Shown in pieces: positions 1-13,194 of a stretch of 64,000 nucleotides of DNA. The position numbers and the translations under genes are program-made. Positions within the stretch are counted from its first letter, which is position 1. Every line of letters starts with the position of its first letter. The notes beneath the pieces were generated by a model. That model was given only the letters and a program-made list of their open reading frames with translations. It was not told the origin of the DNA and made no database searches. The DNA comes from Hordeum vulgare subsp. vulgare (taxonomy: Eukaryota > Streptophyta > Magnoliopsida > Poales > Poaceae): NCBI RefSeq assembly GCF_904849725.1, contig NC_058519.1:537672316-537736315 (forward strand), written 5' to 3'.

Positions 1-1612
1 CCTTGTGTGTCCAATAACTCGGAACACGAGGAAAACTGGAATCAACAAAATATCATAGTTGATGAGGAGCCCATAAGAAGTTATATAGCTCCGTGATATT
101 CTCGATATACCAAGGATAATACTCGGAGGTAGATCAATATTAAAGCTTGGACCGATGTATTGATCTATGGAAGACAAGCACTTTATCTCGCGGAGAATGA
201 AATCAAGGTAGGACAACATGGTCGGAACCACGTTTGCAAACTACCATACCACGGATACAAGATCAACTCATACAATGAATGATTATGATACGAGAAGCTT
301 CTATGATAGGATTAACGTCATTTCCATGGGCATGAACACAAAGTTCAAGGTCGACTACCACTTCATCAATGCATCTCCTGCCATTTACTCCTCGCCTTTG
401 ATGAGGTTGTAGCTTTGAAAGAATATCTGGCAAAACACCAGAAGAGTAAGTCTCGCGAAAACTCTTGGGATCATGCGGATTAGGAAGACATAGGTTCAAC
501 GCATCGGGGCATCTTATGATGATATACCACAAACTTCAAGAGTAATTAACACATGCTTGAAGAGCACGGCTGACAAAAGCATAGGATGCAACCTATCAGA
601 GGGAGAAGACACAATTTATAAATGGCATCATGTATCAGGGGAAGCATATCACAATAATTTTTGAATTTAAAGGATGTCGTCGGATAATAACCCAACAATG
701 GGTCTCACGATCCACAAAGGACCTGATGTGAGTATCGGTACTCATTCAGAGGGAGATAGAATGCAAGGCATCAAATTATAGAACATCTGGAAAATATCGA
801 TACTTAAATACCAAAGGAATTTATGATTTCCAGGTTGGTGTCTCTCAATTAGATGCTCCGATCAAATATGAGTAAGTTGAATGGACTTAGATGGATAATC
901 AATCAAAGTTGATTTGTTGAGAACCAGCTCCTGTTTGAAAAGACGCCTGGGCCAGACAGATAATTTATGAGGATCAACTGATGATTACATGCATTCACAC
1001 ACAGGTTGAATCAATAAGAACAAAGGACAATCACAAAGGATTTAATGAATGTTGCTAGACATATGGAGCTAACCACAATGTAAGAAGATGTGAAAGGTCA
1101 AGAGCAACAGGCTACTGAGGATTTTGGAAGATCGAATGACAATTTGAGGGACTTTCGAAACCCCTGACAACTGAAGACGAACGAATCCCTGGTAAGACAA
1201 TTTATTGTACCTTGTAAAATCAAGAGGAACGTGAAGAAAATATGAACGCCATTTGTATGTAGTCATCCATAGGGGTTGAAGGAGGAAGGCAATCGAAAAG
1301 CGATGATCACAAATTCTTGAGAGAACATCACATAGTATCTTCGGAGTCTTCTGACAAATCAAGCCATCGTCTAGAATGCGAGGCTCTCCGGGAGGAAGTA
1401 TTTACGAGAACCTAAAGTTAGAGTTAGCAAAATCTTTAACCCGAAAGAGAAGGGAGGTCAGAACCCAGAGTATAGAAGAGGAGTAAAAGATACCAATACC
1501 ACCTGATTGAGATGTGGGCCCATAAGCCACACAACAATGTTAGTAAGGTTTTCCAATTACTAGACTCAACTTCGACCAAGGAGTTGGAAAGGGGGCTACC
1601 TACAGGCAGTCG
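1..1612 (-). other. Internal (gag-side) sequence of H1, no intact ORF
   Basis: This stretch lies immediately downstream of the H1 primer-binding site on the minus strand, where leader and gag would be expected. The longest minus-strand frames are under 100 codons (263-532, 1069-1362, 1436-1675), and none shows a zinc knuckle, protease or other motif I recognise. It is either untranslated leader or heavily decayed gag. No plus-strand gene is supported. Confidence 0.5.
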
Positions 1613-1624
1613 GCTCTGATACCA
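1613..1624 (-). other. H1 primer-binding site (initiator Met tRNA)
   Basis: On the minus strand this reads TGGTATCAGAGC, the complement of the 3' end of plant initiator tRNA-Met. Three bases separate it from the LTR end at 1628. It fixes the element as minus-strand and the LTR at 1628-19685 as the 5' LTR. Confidence 0.85.
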
Positions 1625-1627
1625 ACT

Positions 1628-2869
1628 TGTGACGCCCTCGATTAGATCGTAGGCTAATCGTACACGCAAATGCATACGACCAAGCTCAAGGACTCACGGG
1701 AAGATATCACAACACAACTCTAGACACAAATTAACAATACAAGCTTCATATTACAAGCCAGAGGCCTCGAGGGCTAGAATACAGAAGCTCGAGAAACACA
1801 CGAGTCAGCGGAAGTAATAAATATCTGAGTGCAGACATAAGACAAGGAGATGCCTTAGAGAAGGCTAGAACAAAAGATACAACAATCGAACAAGGTGAGG
1901 CCTCCTGTGTGGGAACCTCCTAAACTACTCCTGGTCGTCAGCGGCCTCCACATAGCAGTCGGCACCGTCGGGGTAGCATACATCATTGGCAGGATACACC
2001 AACTCCCGGGCTCCATCATCTAGTCGTAGCAATCGTATCAAGGGGAAAAGGGGGAGCAAAGCAACGGTGAGTCTCATCCAAAGTACTCGCAAGATTGACA
2101 TCAGAATTATGCTAAGTATGCATCAGTATCAAAGGGAAGGGGGTTATATGTGGGCTGACTGCAGCAATGTGAGAATAGAGAGAGGGGACCAGTCCTATCG
2201 AAGACTAGCATCTTCAGCGCCTTGCAGCAATAGACGAGAGTAGAGCATGTAACACAATTATATAGTCATATTGTTGGAGCACTATTAATTAAGATCACTC
2301 CCAGAGATTCTTCCTCGGATCCCTGCAAGAAAGCAATCCTAGAGCAACATTCCAGTTAAATAATAGTTCAAGTTGTATTAGATTGCGACACAACTCCAAG
2401 TCGTCCTGTAACCATGGACACGACTATTCGAATAGTTAATTTTCATCCCTGCACGGATGCACCATCTTACCCATCATGCTTGATAAACTCTGGCCGGACA
2501 CACTTTCCAGGTTATGTCCGGCCTCGGAACATCAACACGTCGCAGCCCTACCTAGGCTCAACAGAGAGGCCAACCCGTCTGTATAAATCATAAGCACACA
2601 GGGTTCATGGGCCCATCACCCTTTGTGCTCCCACGCGTTGCATAGTCGGCCGATGTCAGTCCTGACACCTCTTATACAAGAATGATGCTTATCCGGACCA
2701 CTCAGGCGTGCGCCGGTCCATTGCTGACGTCTGAAGAGATTCGGCTGATACCACGACGTTGAGTACCCATAACTTCTCCCATGTGAAGATGAGTGCGAAA
2801 AGGTCTACAACCAACCCAGATCAAATACCCGAATCCATTAGCATTTTAATTAATCTCGAGGATGTGTGG
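1628..2869 (-). repeat. H1 5' LTR, segment 3 of 3 (U5 end)
   Basis: Begins TGTGACGCCC beside the PBS and runs to the insertion point of element A, where it ends in TGTGG (2865-2869), the target duplication repeated at 9872-9876. No coding capacity is recognised. Confidence 0.75.
2865..2869 (+). other. Target-site duplication of element A, left copy (TGTGG)
   Basis: TGTGG directly before TGATACGTCTC. The identical pentamer follows the right LTR at 9872-9876. Confidence 0.9.
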
Positions 2870-4517
2870 TGATACGTCTCAAACGTATCTATAATTTTTG
2901 ATGGTTTCATGCTGTTATCTTGTCATCTTTGGATGTTTTATGTACCTTTTATATCTTTTTGGGACTAACTTATTAATTCAGTGCCAAGTGTCAGTTCCTG
3001 TTTTTTCTGTGTTTTTGGCTCTTTTCAGATCTGATTTTGGAACGGAGTCCAAACGGAATACTATCCTCGAAATAAATTTTTCCCGAACGGAAGAAGATCA
3101 GGGGGCTTGAGGGCCAAGCCAGGAGAGCTACACGGGGCCCACAAGCCCTGTAGCCGCCACCAGGGAGGCAGCGGCTAGCAGGCTTGTGGCCTCCCTGGCG
3201 CCCCCTAACCTAGCTCCTTCGCCTATATATTCCCTAAAATACAGAAAAAATCATGGAATCAACGAAAACACTTTTCCGCCACCACAAGCTTCCGTATTCG
3301 CGAGATCTCATATGGAGACCCTTCTCGGTGCCCTGCCGGAGGGGACTTTGGAGTTGGAGGGCTTCTACATCAACATCATCGCCCCTCCAATGACTCGTGA
3401 GTAGTTCACTTCAGACCTATGGATCCGTAGTTAGTAGCTAGATGGCTTCTTCTCTCTCTTGGATCTTCAATACAAAGTTCTCCATGATCTTCATGGAGAT
3501 CTATCCGATGTAATCCTCTTTGGCGGTGTGTTTGTCGAGATCCGATGAATTGTAGATTTGTGATCAAATTATCCATGATATATATTTGAGTCTTTGCTGA
3601 TTTCTTATATGCATGATTTGATATCCTTGTAAGTCTCTCCGAGTCTTGGATTTTGTTTGGCCAACTAGATCTATGATTCTTGCAATGGGAGAAGTGCTTG
3701 GTCTTGGGTTCTTACCATGTGGTGACCTTTCCCAGTGATAGTAGGGGCAGCAAGGCACACATCATGTAGTTTCCATCAAGGGTAACAAGATGGGCTTTGT
3801 CGTAGATATGAGATTGTCCATCTACATCATGTCATCTTGCTTAAGGCGTTACTTTGTTCTTTTGGACTTAATACACTAGATGCATGCTGGATAGCGGTCG
3901 ACGTGTGGAGTAATAGTAGTAGGCGCAGAAAGTATCGGTCTACTTGTTTTGGACGTGATGCCTATAGAAATAATCATTGCCATAGATGACGTCACAACTT
4001 TGCATGGTTCTATCAATTTCTCGAGAGTAATTTGTTCATCCACCGTCTACTTGCTTTCACGAGAGAAGCCACTAGTGAACACTACGGCCCCCGGGTCTAT
4101 TCACACCTATCGTTTCCACTTTCACTTTTACTTTGCTTTGTTACTTTGTTGCTTTAAGTTCTCACTTGGAAAACAATCTATAAGGGATTGACAACCCCTT
4201 CATAGCGTTGGGAGCAAGCTTTTTGTGTTTGTGCACGTACTTGTGATACTCCTTCACTGGATCAATACCTTGGTTCTCAAAACCGAGGGAAATACTTACC
4301 ACCGCTGTGCTACATCACCCTTTCCGCTTTGAGGGAACACCAACACAAGGCTCCAAGGCCACGGGGAAATCCTTTGCATATTTTCCTAGGAAGTCCCTAA
4401 AGGCGTAGCCATAGCAGAAGGATTCCTGGTGTCGTTGCTGAGGAGAATCAAGACAAGAATAGTCTCCCGTCAGCACGTGTTTCTGGCGCCATTGGAAGGT
4501 CTTTTGTTGCAGTAGCA
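2870..4517 (+). repeat. Element A 5' LTR
   Basis: 1648 bp, TGATACGTCT...GCAGTAGCA. A TATA-like sequence (CTATATAT) lies at 3223-3230. The 72-codon frame at 3186-3404 has a counterpart in the 3' LTR but shows no domain and is probably incidental. Confidence 0.92.
3223..3230 (+). promoter_or_regulatory. Candidate TATA box in element A 5' LTR
   Basis: CTATATAT follows a GC-rich stretch in the LTR. It is conserved at 8579-8586 in the 3' LTR, and a TATAAATT is at the equivalent place in element B. Function is inferred from position only. Confidence 0.5.
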
Positions 4518-4527
4518 GAAGTATTTC

Positions 4528-4544
4528 TGGCGCCGTTGCGGGGG
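4528..4544 (+). other. Element A primer-binding site (tRNA-Asp type)
   Basis: TGGCGCCGTTGCGGGGG lies 10 bases after the LTR end. It differs at one base from the complement of the plant tRNA-Asp(GUC) 3' end (TGGCGCCGTTGCCGGGG). Confidence 0.7.
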
Positions 4545-4683
4545 AAGGATAGATCTATCCAAGTAGGTCTCACAAACTCATCTCTTGCATTTACTTTTTT
4601 TGCCAGTTGCCTCTTGTTTTCCTCTCCCCCACTTCACATTTGTCGTTTTCATTTGCTTTTCTCCTTTGCCGTTTTCATTTGCT

Positions 4684-5533
4684 TCACGAAGATCTTAAAG
4701 TGCTTGGTGTGACTCCTCTTGAATCTTTGTTTTCACGTGCCAAACCTATTGATGAAGGGGCTGGATATGAATCCACTTTGGTTGAAAAACGCCCCAATGA
4801 TTCGGAGTCCACCCATCTTGATGATAAAGGTGTGGAGAGTATAGTAGAAGAAATCAAAATTTTGGGTAGTAATGAAACTCCCACTTTGGATTTCAAGGAA
4901 TTCAATTATGATAATTGATCCTTGTTTGAATGCATTTCTTTGATGCAATCCATTGCAAACTCTCCACATGCTTATAGCCAAAGCAAAGCCTTTACCGCAC
5001 ATATCGTAGATGCTATGATGAAATCTCTTGAAGAGAAGCTCGAACTAGAAGTCTCTATACCTAGAAAACTTCATGATGAGTGGGAACCTACTATCAAAAT
5101 CAAGATCAAAAACTATGAGTGCAATGCTTTGTGTGATTTGGGTGCTAGTGTTTCCGCGATTCCAAAGTCTTTATGTGATATTCTTGGTTTTCATGAGATT
5201 GAAGAGTGTTCTCTTAATTTGCATCTTGCGGATTCTACTGTCAAGAAACCCATGGGAAGCATCGATGATGTTATTATTGTTGCAAATAAGAACAATGTAC
5301 CCGTGGATTTCATTGTACTTGACACAGATTGCAATCCTTCATGTCCCATTATTCTTGTTAGACCTTTCCTAAGGACTATTGGTGCTATCATCGATATGAA
5401 GGAAGGGAATATTAGATTTCAATATCCTTTAAAGAAGGGCATGTATCACTTTCCTAGAAAGAAAATAAGATTGCCTTATGAATCTATGATGAGGGCTACT
5501 TACGGTTTGAGCACCAAAGATGACTATACGTGA
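4684..5533 (+). pseudogene. Element A gag-protease ORF, truncated and nonsense-broken
   Basis: The frame matches the element B ORF from its residue 99 onward. About 98 N-terminal codons present in B are missing here, with a deletion junction near 4684, so no proper start codon remains. An in-frame TGA at 4916-4918 splits the rest. The C-terminal part (4922-5533) keeps a retropepsin-like core, CDLGASVSAIP, in which the catalytic aspartate is followed by LGA rather than the usual S/TGA, and a second conserved block ending in GRPFL-type sequence (here VRPFL). After the stop there is a conserved non-coding block around GGGAGGCAACCCAA. This is a decayed copy. Confidence 0.8.
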
Positions 5534-7370
5534 TTCCATCACCTTTTGCCTAGCTAAGGGCGTTAAACAATAACGCTTGTTGGGAGGCAACCCAACGAAT
5601 CTATCCTTTTTCTTTCTGTTTTGTGTTTTCCACACTTTCATAATTCTGTTATGATTGTGTTTTTTGTGTTTCTTTTTGCATTTGTGCCAAGCAAAACCGT
5701 TATGATTAGTCTTGGGGATGATCGTTTGGTCATGCTGGAAAAGACAGAAACTTTCTGCTCACGAAAAGAATTTTCATTTTTTTTATGTAAGAGCTTTTGA
5801 GTTGATTCTTTTTGCTGCTGATTTCTACGCAAATTCTTCAGACTTCGTAATTTTTCAGAATTTGTGAAGTACCAGAAGTATACGAAGTATACAGATTTCT
5901 ACAGACTGGTCTGTTGTTAACAGATTCTGTTTTTTTGTGTTGGTTGCTTATTTTGATGAAACTATGGATAGTATCGGGGGGTATTAGCCATGGAAGATTG
6001 AAAATACAGTAACCCAACATCAACATAAGTAGAATTTAAGTTTGCTACAGTACCTAAGGAAGTGGTGGTTTGCTTTCTTATACTAATGTTATCACGAGTT
6101 TCTGTTTAAGTTTCGTGTTGTGAAGTTTTCAAGTTTTGGGTGAAGTTCTTATGGACAAAGAGGTAAAGAGTGGCAAGTGCTCAAGCTTGGGATGCCCAAG
6201 GAAACCCAAGAGATTCAAGTATGTGGTAAAAGCCTAAGCTTGGGGATGCCCCGGGAAGCCATCCCCTCTCTCGTCTTCAATCCATCGGTAACGTTACTTG
6301 GGGCTATATTTTTATTCACCACATGTTATGTGTTTTGCTTGGAGCGTCTTGCATAGTAGGAGTCTTTTATTTTTGTTGTGTCACAATCATCCTTGCTGCA
6401 CACCTAGAGAGATAGACATGCACTCACCGTGATTTTGTCGAGCTTCACTTATATCTTTTGGTTAGACAATTCAACTCACATGTGCTTCACTTATATATTT
6501 TGAGCTAGTTGATTTTGCTCTATGTGCTTCACTTATATCTTTTAGAGCACAATGGTGCGTGGCTTGGTAGTTTATCTATGCTTTGAAAGTAGTCTCAAAA
6601 GGGGTAGTTATCCAAAGGGATACGAAAACTTCCACCTTCATGTGCATTGAATAGTTAGAGAAGTTTGATTCATCTCAATTAGTTTTGAGTTGTGGTTGTG
6701 GTAATATTGAAGTTATGCTAGTAAGGTGTTGTGGATTTAGAAATACTTGTGTTGAAGTTAGTGATTCCCGTAGCATGCACGTATGGTGAACCACTATGTG
6801 ATGAAATCTGAGCATGATTAGTCTATTGATTGTCATCCTTTGCGTGGCGGTCGGGATCTCACGATGGTTTATACCTACCAACCCTTCCCCTAGGAGTATG
6901 CGTTGAATGCTTTGTTTCGATTACTAATAAAACTTTTGCAGCAAGTATATTAGTTCTTCATGACTAATGTTGAGTCCATGGTTTAGTTGCACTTTCACCT
7001 TCCACCATCACTATCTTCTTTAGTGTCGTGCAATTTTCGCCGGTGCACAAAACCCACCATTAGCCTCCCTCAAAACAGCCACCATACCTACCTACTATGG
7101 CTTTTTCAAAGTCATTCCGAGATATATTGCCATGCAACTACCACCATGACATGTGCCACCACTTCTACATTGCCATTGCATGATCGTAAGATAGCTAGCA
7201 TGATGTTTCCATTAATGTCTATGCCATGCTAGATCATTGTCATGATACACTACCGAAGGCATTCCATATAGAGTCATCGTTGCTCTAAGTTTTGAGTTGA
7301 AAGTGTGATGTTCATCATTGATGGAGCATTGTCCCATGTGAGGAAATAAAAGAGGCCAAAGATGCCCACC

Positions 7371-7401
<31 letters not shown>

Positions 7402-8214
7402 AGAGGCCAAAGAGCCCACCAAAAAAATGATGAGAGAAAAAGAGAGAAGGGACAATGCTACTATCCTTCCACACTTGTGCTTATTAAGCACCATGATCTT
7501 CATGATTGAGAGTCTCTCGTTTTGTCACCACCATAGAGCTAGTGGGAAATTTTCATTACATAACTTGGCTTGTATATTCCAATGATAGGCTTCCTCAAAA
7601 TTGCCTTAGGTCTTCGTGAGCAAGCAAGTTGGATGCACACCCACTAGTTTTCTTTAAGAGCTTTTACATACTCTTAGCTCTAGTGCATCATTTGTAGGGC
7701 AATCCCTACTCATTCACATTGATATCTATTGATGAGAATCTCCACATCTCATTGATATGCATAGTTAATGTGATCATCTTTTCCTTGTTTGTCTTGCAAC
7801 CTCCACCACACTCCACACCACTTATAGTGCTAAAACCATGGCTCACGCTGATATATTGCGTGACAGTTGAAAAGGTTTGAGAAAGTAAAGGTGTGAAAAC
7901 AATTACTTGGCCAATACCGGGGTTGTGCATGATTTAAATTTGTTGTGCAATGATGATAGAGCATAGCCAGACTATATGCTTTTGTAGGGATAACTTTCTT
8001 TTGGCCTTGTTATTTTGAAAGTTCATGATTACCTTGCTAGTTTGCTTGAATTATTATTGTTTCCACGTCAATAGAAAACTATTGTTTTGAATCTAATGGA
8101 TCTGAACATTCACGTCACATAAGAGGAGTTACAAAGGACATCTATGCTAGGTAGCATGAAAGCATCAAAAAAATCATTCTTTATCACTTCCCTACTCAAG
8201 GACGAGCACGAGTT
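5534..8214 (+). other. Element A 3' internal region, non-coding
   Basis: About 2.7 kb between the gag-protease stop and the polypurine tract. No frame exceeds about 90 codons and none shows pol motifs. Element B has the same non-coding block, so it is a family feature and not a local deletion. A TA microsatellite sits at about 7374-7400. Confidence 0.65.
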
Positions 8215-8229
8215 AAGCTTGGGGATGCT
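8215..8229 (+). other. Element A polypurine tract
   Basis: AAGCTTGGGGATGCT abuts the 3' LTR start at 8230. The reverse complement of the same motif (CATCCCCAAGCTT) flanks the element B 3' LTR at 13181-13193. Confidence 0.75.
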
Positions 8230-9871
8230 TGATACGTCTCAAACGTATCTATAATTTTTGATGGTTTCATGTTGTTATCTTGTCATCTTTGGATGTTTTA
8301 TGTACCTTTTATATCTTTTTTGGGACTAACTTATTAATTCAGTGCCAAGTGCCAGTTCCTGTTTTCTGTGTTTTTGGCTCTTTTCAGATCTGATTTTGGA
8401 ACAGAGTCCAAACGGAATAAAATCCCCGAAATAAATTTTTCCCGAATGGAAGATCACGGGGCTTGATGGCCAAGCTAGGAGAGCTACAGGGGGCCCACAA
8501 GCCCTGTAGCCGCCACCAGGGGGTGGCGGCTAGCAGGCTTGTGGCCTCCCTGGTGCCCCCCTGACCTAGCTCATTCGCCTATATATTCCCTAAAATACAG
8601 AAAAAATCAGGGAATCAACGAAAACACTTTTTTGCCGCCGCAAGCTTCCGTTTCCGCGAGATCTCATCTGGAGACCCTTCCCGGTGCCCTGCCGAAGGGG
8701 ACTTTGGAGTTGGAGGGCTTCTACATCAACATCATCGCCCCTCCAATGACTCGTGAGTAGTTCACTTCAGACCTACGGGTCCGTAGTTAGTAGCTAGATG
8801 GCTTCTTCTCTCTCTTGGATCTTCAATACAAAGTTCTCCATGATCTTCATGGAGATCTATCCGATGTAATCCTCTTTGGCGGTGTGTTTGTCGAGATCCG
8901 ATGAATTGTGGATTTGTGATCAGATTATCTATGATATATATTTGAGTCTTTGCTGATTTCTTATATGCATGATTTGATATCCTTGTAAGTCTCTCCGAGT
9001 CTTGGTTTTTGTTTGGCCAACTAGATCTATGATTCTTGCAATGGGAGAAGTGCTTGGTTTTGGGTTCTTACCGTGTGGTGACCTTTCCCAGTGACAGTAG
9101 GGGTAGCAAGGCACACATCATGTAGTTGCCATCAAGGGTAACAAGATGGGCTTTGTCGTAGATATGAGATTGTCCATCTACATCATGTCATCTTGCTTAA
9201 GGCGTTACTCTGTTCTTTTGGACTTAATACACTAGATGCATGGTGGATAGTGGTCTATGTGTGGAGCAATAGTAGTAGATGCAGAAAGTATCGGTCTACT
9301 TGTTTTGGACGTGATGCCTATAGATATAATCATTGCCATAGATGATGTCACGACTTTGCGCGGTTCTATCAATTGCTCGACAGTAATTTGTTCACCCACC
9401 GTCTACTTGCTTTCATGAGAGAAGCCACTAGTGACTACTACGGCCCGCGGGTCTATTCACACCTATCGTTTCCACTTTTGCTTTTACTTTGCTTTGTTAC
9501 TTTGTTGCTTACAGTTCTCACTTGGCAAACAATCTATAAGGGATTGACAACCCCTTCATAGCGTTGCGACAAGCTTTTTGTGTTTGTGGAGGTACTTGTG
9601 ATACTCCTTCACTGGATCGATACCTTGGTTCTCAAAACCGAGGGAAATACTTACCACCGCTGTGCTACATCACCCTTTCCGCTTCGAGGGAACACCAACG
9701 CAAGGCTCCAAGGCCACGGGGAAATCCTTTGCATATTTGCCTAGAAAGTCCCTAAAGGCGTAGCCGTAGCAGAATGTTTCCTCGTACCGTTGCTGAGGAG
9801 AATCAAGACAGGAATAGTCTCCCGTCAAACGTGTTTCTGGCGCCGCTGGAAGGTCTTTTGTTGCAGTAGCA
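8230..9871 (+). repeat. Element A 3' LTR
   Basis: 1642 bp with the same TGATACGTCTCAAAC start and GCAGTAGCA end as the 5' LTR. It is followed by the TSD copy TGTGG at 9872-9876. Confidence 0.92.
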
Positions 9872-11620
9872 TGTGGCAAGGACCAGAATGCCCAGCCACG
9901 GCTCGTCACATTCACGTGTGAATCCACCCACAACACACCTTTCATGTTCCGAGTAGCACGGTCAAGTAAATGTGTGGTTGTACCATCAGAGGGATCCAAG
10001 GTATCATCGTTGATGGATTCCGAACGATGTGACCGTTAAGGTGGTGAGGGAGGACTCACCCTCGGTGGACCATGCTTGACGGGTTATATGAGAGAGTCGT
10101 TATCGGAGGTGGTGAAGGAGGAATCACCCTTCGAGAACCACCATGGTCAACTACACTATAGAGCTAACATCAAGAGTACGTATCAAGGTGTCACCCTCGG
10201 TACTCGATAGTAGCTCTACGGCGTCGTACAACTAAGGGGTGTGAGTGCTCTTATGGTTCTTGGCTCGTCGATCAGGTGACTGAGACTTGATGATAAGCAG
10301 GTGCAACTGGACTAGGGGGTAAATGGGGATCACTTCTCCACCTATACTAAATAGTTTAAAGTGTGGTAGAGTAAAGTAGCAGTTCATCAAAAACAGGCTT
10401 TGCATCACATATAGGAGCTAACTACAAGAGTAGCAAAATCTAATGCAAACATGAGGGAGAAAGAAATAGGTGATATAAGAATGATCAGGGGGGTTGCTTG
10501 CCTGGTTGCTCTGTAGACAGATACAGATCCTCGATGGTGAAGTAATCGATCACCGGATTAACATCGGTCTCGGGGTCTACCAGAAAGGAAGTAACAAAGG
10601 GGAAACACAATAAATAACAGAGCAAGCAAACACACCACAAGCATGACAAAGTAATACACCGCTGCTAGGGGTGACCTAACGCAGTACTAAATGTTATAGT
10701 CGAAGAGGAAAAGTATCTCACGATATTTCCCGGGCCTTTGGCTATTACCAAGCAGATGATCCTAACGCAAAAATGTCCATGTTCATCATGCTAGAGGCAG
10801 GCGACTGATGAACGGATAACGTATTCTAATTCGTTGGATTTTTCTCAGCAACTTTCATATATAAATTATTTTCATCTCACTTACGGTTTATTTTCTATTA
10901 ATATGTGAAGTTTTAAAGGTTTTCTATAATTTCCTTTTATTTTAAATTCGAATTATCCAGAACAGTAAAATGCTAGAGGTACCGAGAATTGTACCTAGTC
11001 AGAACACACACTGGTTGATTGGTGGGTCTACTACTGAGTCAGCAGCTCACTGGGCCGGCCCTATCCACTAAAACAATTATTGGGCCCCACCTGTCAGTCT
11101 CTAAGGGTTAATTAGGGGTTAGTTTAATCAGTTTGTTTTAAAATAGCAGGTAGGGCCCGATGCGAGTGACTGATTATAGTTTAACAAACTAATTTGGGTT
11201 AGCCTAATTAAACCACTGGGCGGGCCCACATGCGAGTGTGTCGTCTAGTGGTTTAAACGACAAGGCACGCTCGGAGCACGCCGGCGACGAGCCCAACGCA
11301 GTGGAGGTGCTCGCGCGGCCGCCTCCGGTGACCAAACGACATGGCGAGCAGGGAGACCGAATCGGCGTGGAGCGCCGCATCCACTGATGCATGAGGGATG
11401 GTCGAGGGCTGACCAAAATGATGGCGACGAGCTAACCCGACGGTGGCCGAAGAAAGCGAACTCGGTCAAGGTGGCTGCAGCCATTAAACGCACAAGGGAG
11501 AGGGGGGTTTCGAAGCGGCGCTCACAGCGGTGACGGGAAGCCGGTCGAGGAGGGAAGAGGAGCTCGGGTCGGCGCGGATCGTCGTGGTGGTCGCCGGAAA
11601 CTGAAGAGGCAGGAGAGGGC
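9872..11620 (-). repeat. H1 5' LTR, segment 2 of 3
   Basis: It starts with the second TSD copy of element A (9872-9876) and ends with the first TSD copy of element B (AGGGC, 11616-11620). It continues the interrupted H1 LTR. The GC-rich part at 11245-11620 gives a 182-codon minus-strand frame without any known domain that runs into element B, so it is not a gene. This stretch is also the 1.75 kb spacer between inverted elements A and B. Confidence 0.75.
11616..11620 (-). other. Target-site duplication of element B, left copy (AGGGC)
   Basis: AGGGC precedes the LTR at 11621 and is repeated at 18816-18820. Confidence 0.88.
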
Positions 11621-13178
11621 TGCTGCGGCAATAAAAGTCCTTCCTTGGCGCTAGGAATTCTTCTTGTTACTTCTCTGGTTTGCGTCGGTTTTTCCCTTGA
11701 AGAGAAAGGGTGATGCAGCACAGGAGCAGTAAGTATTTCCCTCAGTTTGAGAACCATGGTATCGATCCAGAAGGAGGACCTCGTCAAGTCCAAAGTACCT
11801 GCGCAAACACAAACAAGCTTGCACCCAACGCTTCAAAGGGGTTGTCAATCCCTTCAAGATTGTTTGCAAAGTGAGATCTGAAGGCGGAAAGTGCAACGAA
11901 GTGAAAAGTGTAAGGCTGAAAATATGGTGTGGAGTAGACCCTGGGGGCCATAATGTTCACTAGAGGATTCTCTCATAATAGCAAATATCACGGTGGGTGA
12001 AGAAATTACTGTCGAGCAATTGATAGAACCGCGCAAAGTCATGATGATATCTAAGGCAATGATCATACATATAGGCATCACGTCCGAGACAAGTAGACCG
12101 ATACTTTCTGCATCTACTACTATTACTCCACACATCGACCACTATCTAGCATGCATCTAGTGTATTGATTTCATGATGAACAGAGTAACGCCTTAAGCAA
12201 GATGACATGATGTAGAGGGATAATCTCAAACCAATGATGAAAACCCCATCTTTTTACCCTTGATGGCAACAACACGATGCGTGGCTCGCTACCCCATCTG
12301 TCACTGGGTGAGGTCACCGCACAGTATGAACCCAAAACCAATCACTTCTCCCATTGCAAGAATCATAGATCTAATTGGCCAGACAAAACCCACAACTCGA
12401 AGAGAATTACAAGGATTTGAAATCATGCATAAGATAGATCAGAAGAAACTCAAATAAGATTCATAGATAATCTGATCATAAATACACAATTCATCGGATC
12501 TCGACAAACACACATCAAAAGAAGATTACATCGGATAGATCTCCATGAAGATCATGGAGAACTTTGTATTGAAGATCCAAGAGAGAGAAGAAGCCATCTA
12601 GTTACTAGCTATGGACCCGTAGGTCTATGGTGAACTACTCACGCATCATCGGAGAGGTCATGGTGTTGTTGATGAAGAAGCCCTCCGTGTCCGAATGCCC
12701 CCTCTGGCACGGCACCAGAACGTGCCCCAGATGGGATCTTGCAGAGACAGAAGCTTGCGGCGGCGGAAAAGTATTTTCGATGGTCTCCTGATTTTTTGGG
12801 ATTTTTAGGGAATTTATAGGCGCAACCCCTAGGTCAGGGGACGCTCAGGGGGCCCACAAGCCTGGATGGCGCGGCCTCCCCCCTGGCCGCGGGGTGGGGG
12901 CTTGTGGGGCCCCTGAGGCTCCCCTGCCTTGGCTCTCAAGCTTCCCGATCTTCTTTCGTTCCAGAAAAAATCTTTTCGGGGATTTTCTTCCGTTTGGACT
13001 CCGTTTCAAAATCTCCTCTGAAAGGGGTAAAAAACATGGAAAAAATAGGAACTGGCACTTGGCACTGAGTTAATAAGTTAGTCCCAAAAAATATATAAAA
13101 GGCATGCAAAACATCCAAAGTTTGACAAGATAATAGCATGAAACCATCAAAAATTATAGATACATTGGAGACATATCA
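11621..13178 (-). repeat. Element B 3' LTR
   Basis: 1558 bp. On plus it starts TGCTGCGGCAATAAAAG and ends ACATATCA. The adjoining sequence at 13179 is the polypurine tract. Confidence 0.9.
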
Positions 13179-13194
13179 AGCATCCCCAAGCTTA
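13179..13194 (-). other. Element B polypurine tract
   Basis: AGCATCCCCAAGCTTA on plus, i.e. a purine-rich TAAGCTTGGGGATGCT on minus, abutting the 3' LTR. Confidence 0.72.

Larger units (their letters stand above)
2870..9871 (+). mobile_element. Element A: complete non-autonomous Ty3/Gypsy LTR retrotransposon
   Basis: This 7.0 kb element has two LTRs of about 1.64 kb (2870-4517 and 8230-9871) starting TGATACGTCTC and ending GCAGTAGCA, a PBS, a polypurine tract and a perfect TSD (TGTGG). The interior has only a broken gag-protease ORF. No reverse transcriptase, RNase H or integrase is recognisable in any frame, so mobility would have depended on enzymes from another element. Comparing 3425-3770 with 8766-9110 by eye gives about a dozen substitutions in roughly 345 bp (about 3%). 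At the usual grass LTR rate that implies insertion about 1-1.5 million years ago. It is the same family as element B, in the opposite orientation. The LTR resembles abundant Triticeae Gypsy families of the Fatima/Sabrina type; I cannot choose among them. Confidence 0.93.

Noticed and set aside
3186..3404. 72-codon LTR ORF of element A, repeated at 8539-8760
   Set aside because: Present in both LTRs simply because they are duplicates; it overlaps the TATA region, and no domain is recognised.
11245..11793. 182-codon minus-strand ORF
   Set aside because: It runs across the boundary between the H1 LTR and element B, so it cannot be an ancestral gene; no domain.
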